The notes under the pieces are model-generated. The model was not told the DNA's origin and ran no database searches. It was given only the letters and a program-made list of their open reading frames with translations. DNA of 13,322 nucleotides, from the NCBI GenBank assembly GCA_027025615.1, contig JALVQM010000303.1:1-13322 (forward strand), in the 5' to 3' direction. The position numbers were made by a program, and so were the translations under genes. This document shows, one piece after another, positions 12,815-13,322 of the stretch (within the stretch, counting starts at the first letter, position 1; each line of letters opens with the position of its first letter). The stretch comes from Desulfobacteraceae bacterium. GTDB taxonomy: Bacteria > Desulfobacterota > Desulfobacteria > Desulfobacterales > Desulfosarcinaceae.

Positions 12815-13322
12815 TGGAATCAGCTTCCCAACATAGTACTTTATGGGTTTCAGACAGGCTGTGCCATGATGGTTGCCTGTGCCTGCAATTTGGATCGGAC
12901 TTATTGCACCTTGCATGGAAACGGCAGCCACTTTTGACCTGTTCAAGATGCGGCGCTGGACCGAAAACTGTTTTGGGCACTTTGTCATTCGCCAGGGTTA
13001 TGTGGGCTTCCAACAGGGCCTGGGTATAAGGGTGGACCGGTTGTGCAAGGATTTCATCGCGGGTGCCGATTTCAACAATCTGGCCGGCATACATTACACC
13101 CAAATAGTGGCAGACTTCGGCTGTGACGGAAATATCATGAGATATCAAAATAATACCAATGTTCAATCTGGATTGCAATTCGGTTATGGTGTTCAGGATC
13201 TGGGACTGCACGATGACGTCCAGGGCCGTTGTCGGCTCATCTGCGATTATCAGCCGGGGATTGCAGGCCAGGGCCATGGCAATTACCGCCCTTTGGCGCA
13301 TACCTCCACTGTATTGGTGGGG
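12804..13322 (-). CDS. Oligo/dipeptide ABC transporter ATPase, OppD/DppD type, C-terminal part (runs off right edge)
   Basis: The visible 172 residues are the second half of the ATPase and reach the window edge without a start. Seen: PHQYSGGMRQRAVIAMAL (signature), LIIADEPTTALD (Walker B), LISHD (H-loop) and the family C-terminal tail with VHPYTQALLEA and C-x5-C, C, C residues near GCRFHARC. An internal ATG at 13301 is within the signature motif, so it is not the true start. Its TAA overlaps the start of the OppF-type gene. Confidence 0.92.
   Translation of the reverse strand, partial: PHQYSGGMRQRAVIAMALACNPRLIIADEPTTALDVIVQSQILNTITELQSRLNIGIILISHDISVTAEVCHYLGVMYAGQIVEIGTRDEILAQPVHPYTQALLEAHITLANDKVPKTVFGPAPHLEQVKSGCRFHARCNKSDPNCRHRQPSWHSLSETHKVLCWEADSNAG

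Noticed and set aside
12815..12988. Long N-terminal extension of the OppF-type ATPase
   Set aside because: It overlaps the upstream ATPase gene in another frame and shows no domain; ATG 12814 gives the usual family length.

Overview
The window reads as chromosomal DNA of an anaerobic Desulfobacterota (deltaproteobacterial) type organism. This is inferred from three things: NAD(P)-linked hydrogenase-type flavin/iron-sulfur subunits next to a DRTGG-domain protein, an in-frame UGA in a HesB/IscA-like gene (a selenoprotein type I associate with such bacteria and some methanogens), and a stand-alone cyclase of a style common there. Base composition looks even throughout. There is no integrase, transposase, CRISPR array, rRNA or tRNA that I can see.

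Left part, all on the minus strand. Positions 1-1105 hold a NuoE-like [2Fe-2S] protein, a DRTGG-domain protein and the start of a NuoF/HndC/HydB-like subunit that runs off the left edge; together they look like the diaphorase part of an electron-bifurcating or NAD(P)-reducing complex. Positions 1327-2321 hold a single-domain response regulator behind an unrecognised membrane-anchored protein. Positions 2416-3990 hold a compact unit read ndk, trmJ, cupin, with overlapping reading frames.

Middle, plus strand. A FmdB-type zinc-ribbon gene (4172-4666) has a good promoter. A macro-domain gene (4950-5480) is preceded by a 123-nt stretch that folds on paper into three nested or adjacent stems. After a 448-nt gap comes a HesB/IscA-like gene (5929-6246) whose codon 33 is TGA, exactly where the first metal-binding cysteine of the family lies, with a plausible SECIS hairpin and followed by a clear intrinsic terminator. 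A conventional gene call would break this gene. A second plus-strand run (6404-10350) carries an enoyl-CoA hydratase/isomerase, a TIGR01777-type SDR epimerase, a nitroreductase and a 541-aa double nitroreductase-fold protein of the SagB/ThcOx type. A perfect 12-bp inverted repeat lies just inside the start of that last gene.

Right part, minus strand. The end of an OppD/DppD-type ATPase runs in from the right edge and overlaps an OppF/DppF-type ATPase, followed after 22 nt by a membrane class III nucleotide cyclase with unusual substrate-pocket residues and a degenerate PilZ-like tail.

The most notable items are the selenocysteine HesB-like gene, the possible structured RNA before the macro-domain gene, the repeat that coincides with two successive stop codons, and the SagB-like/nitroreductase pair without visible RiPP partners.
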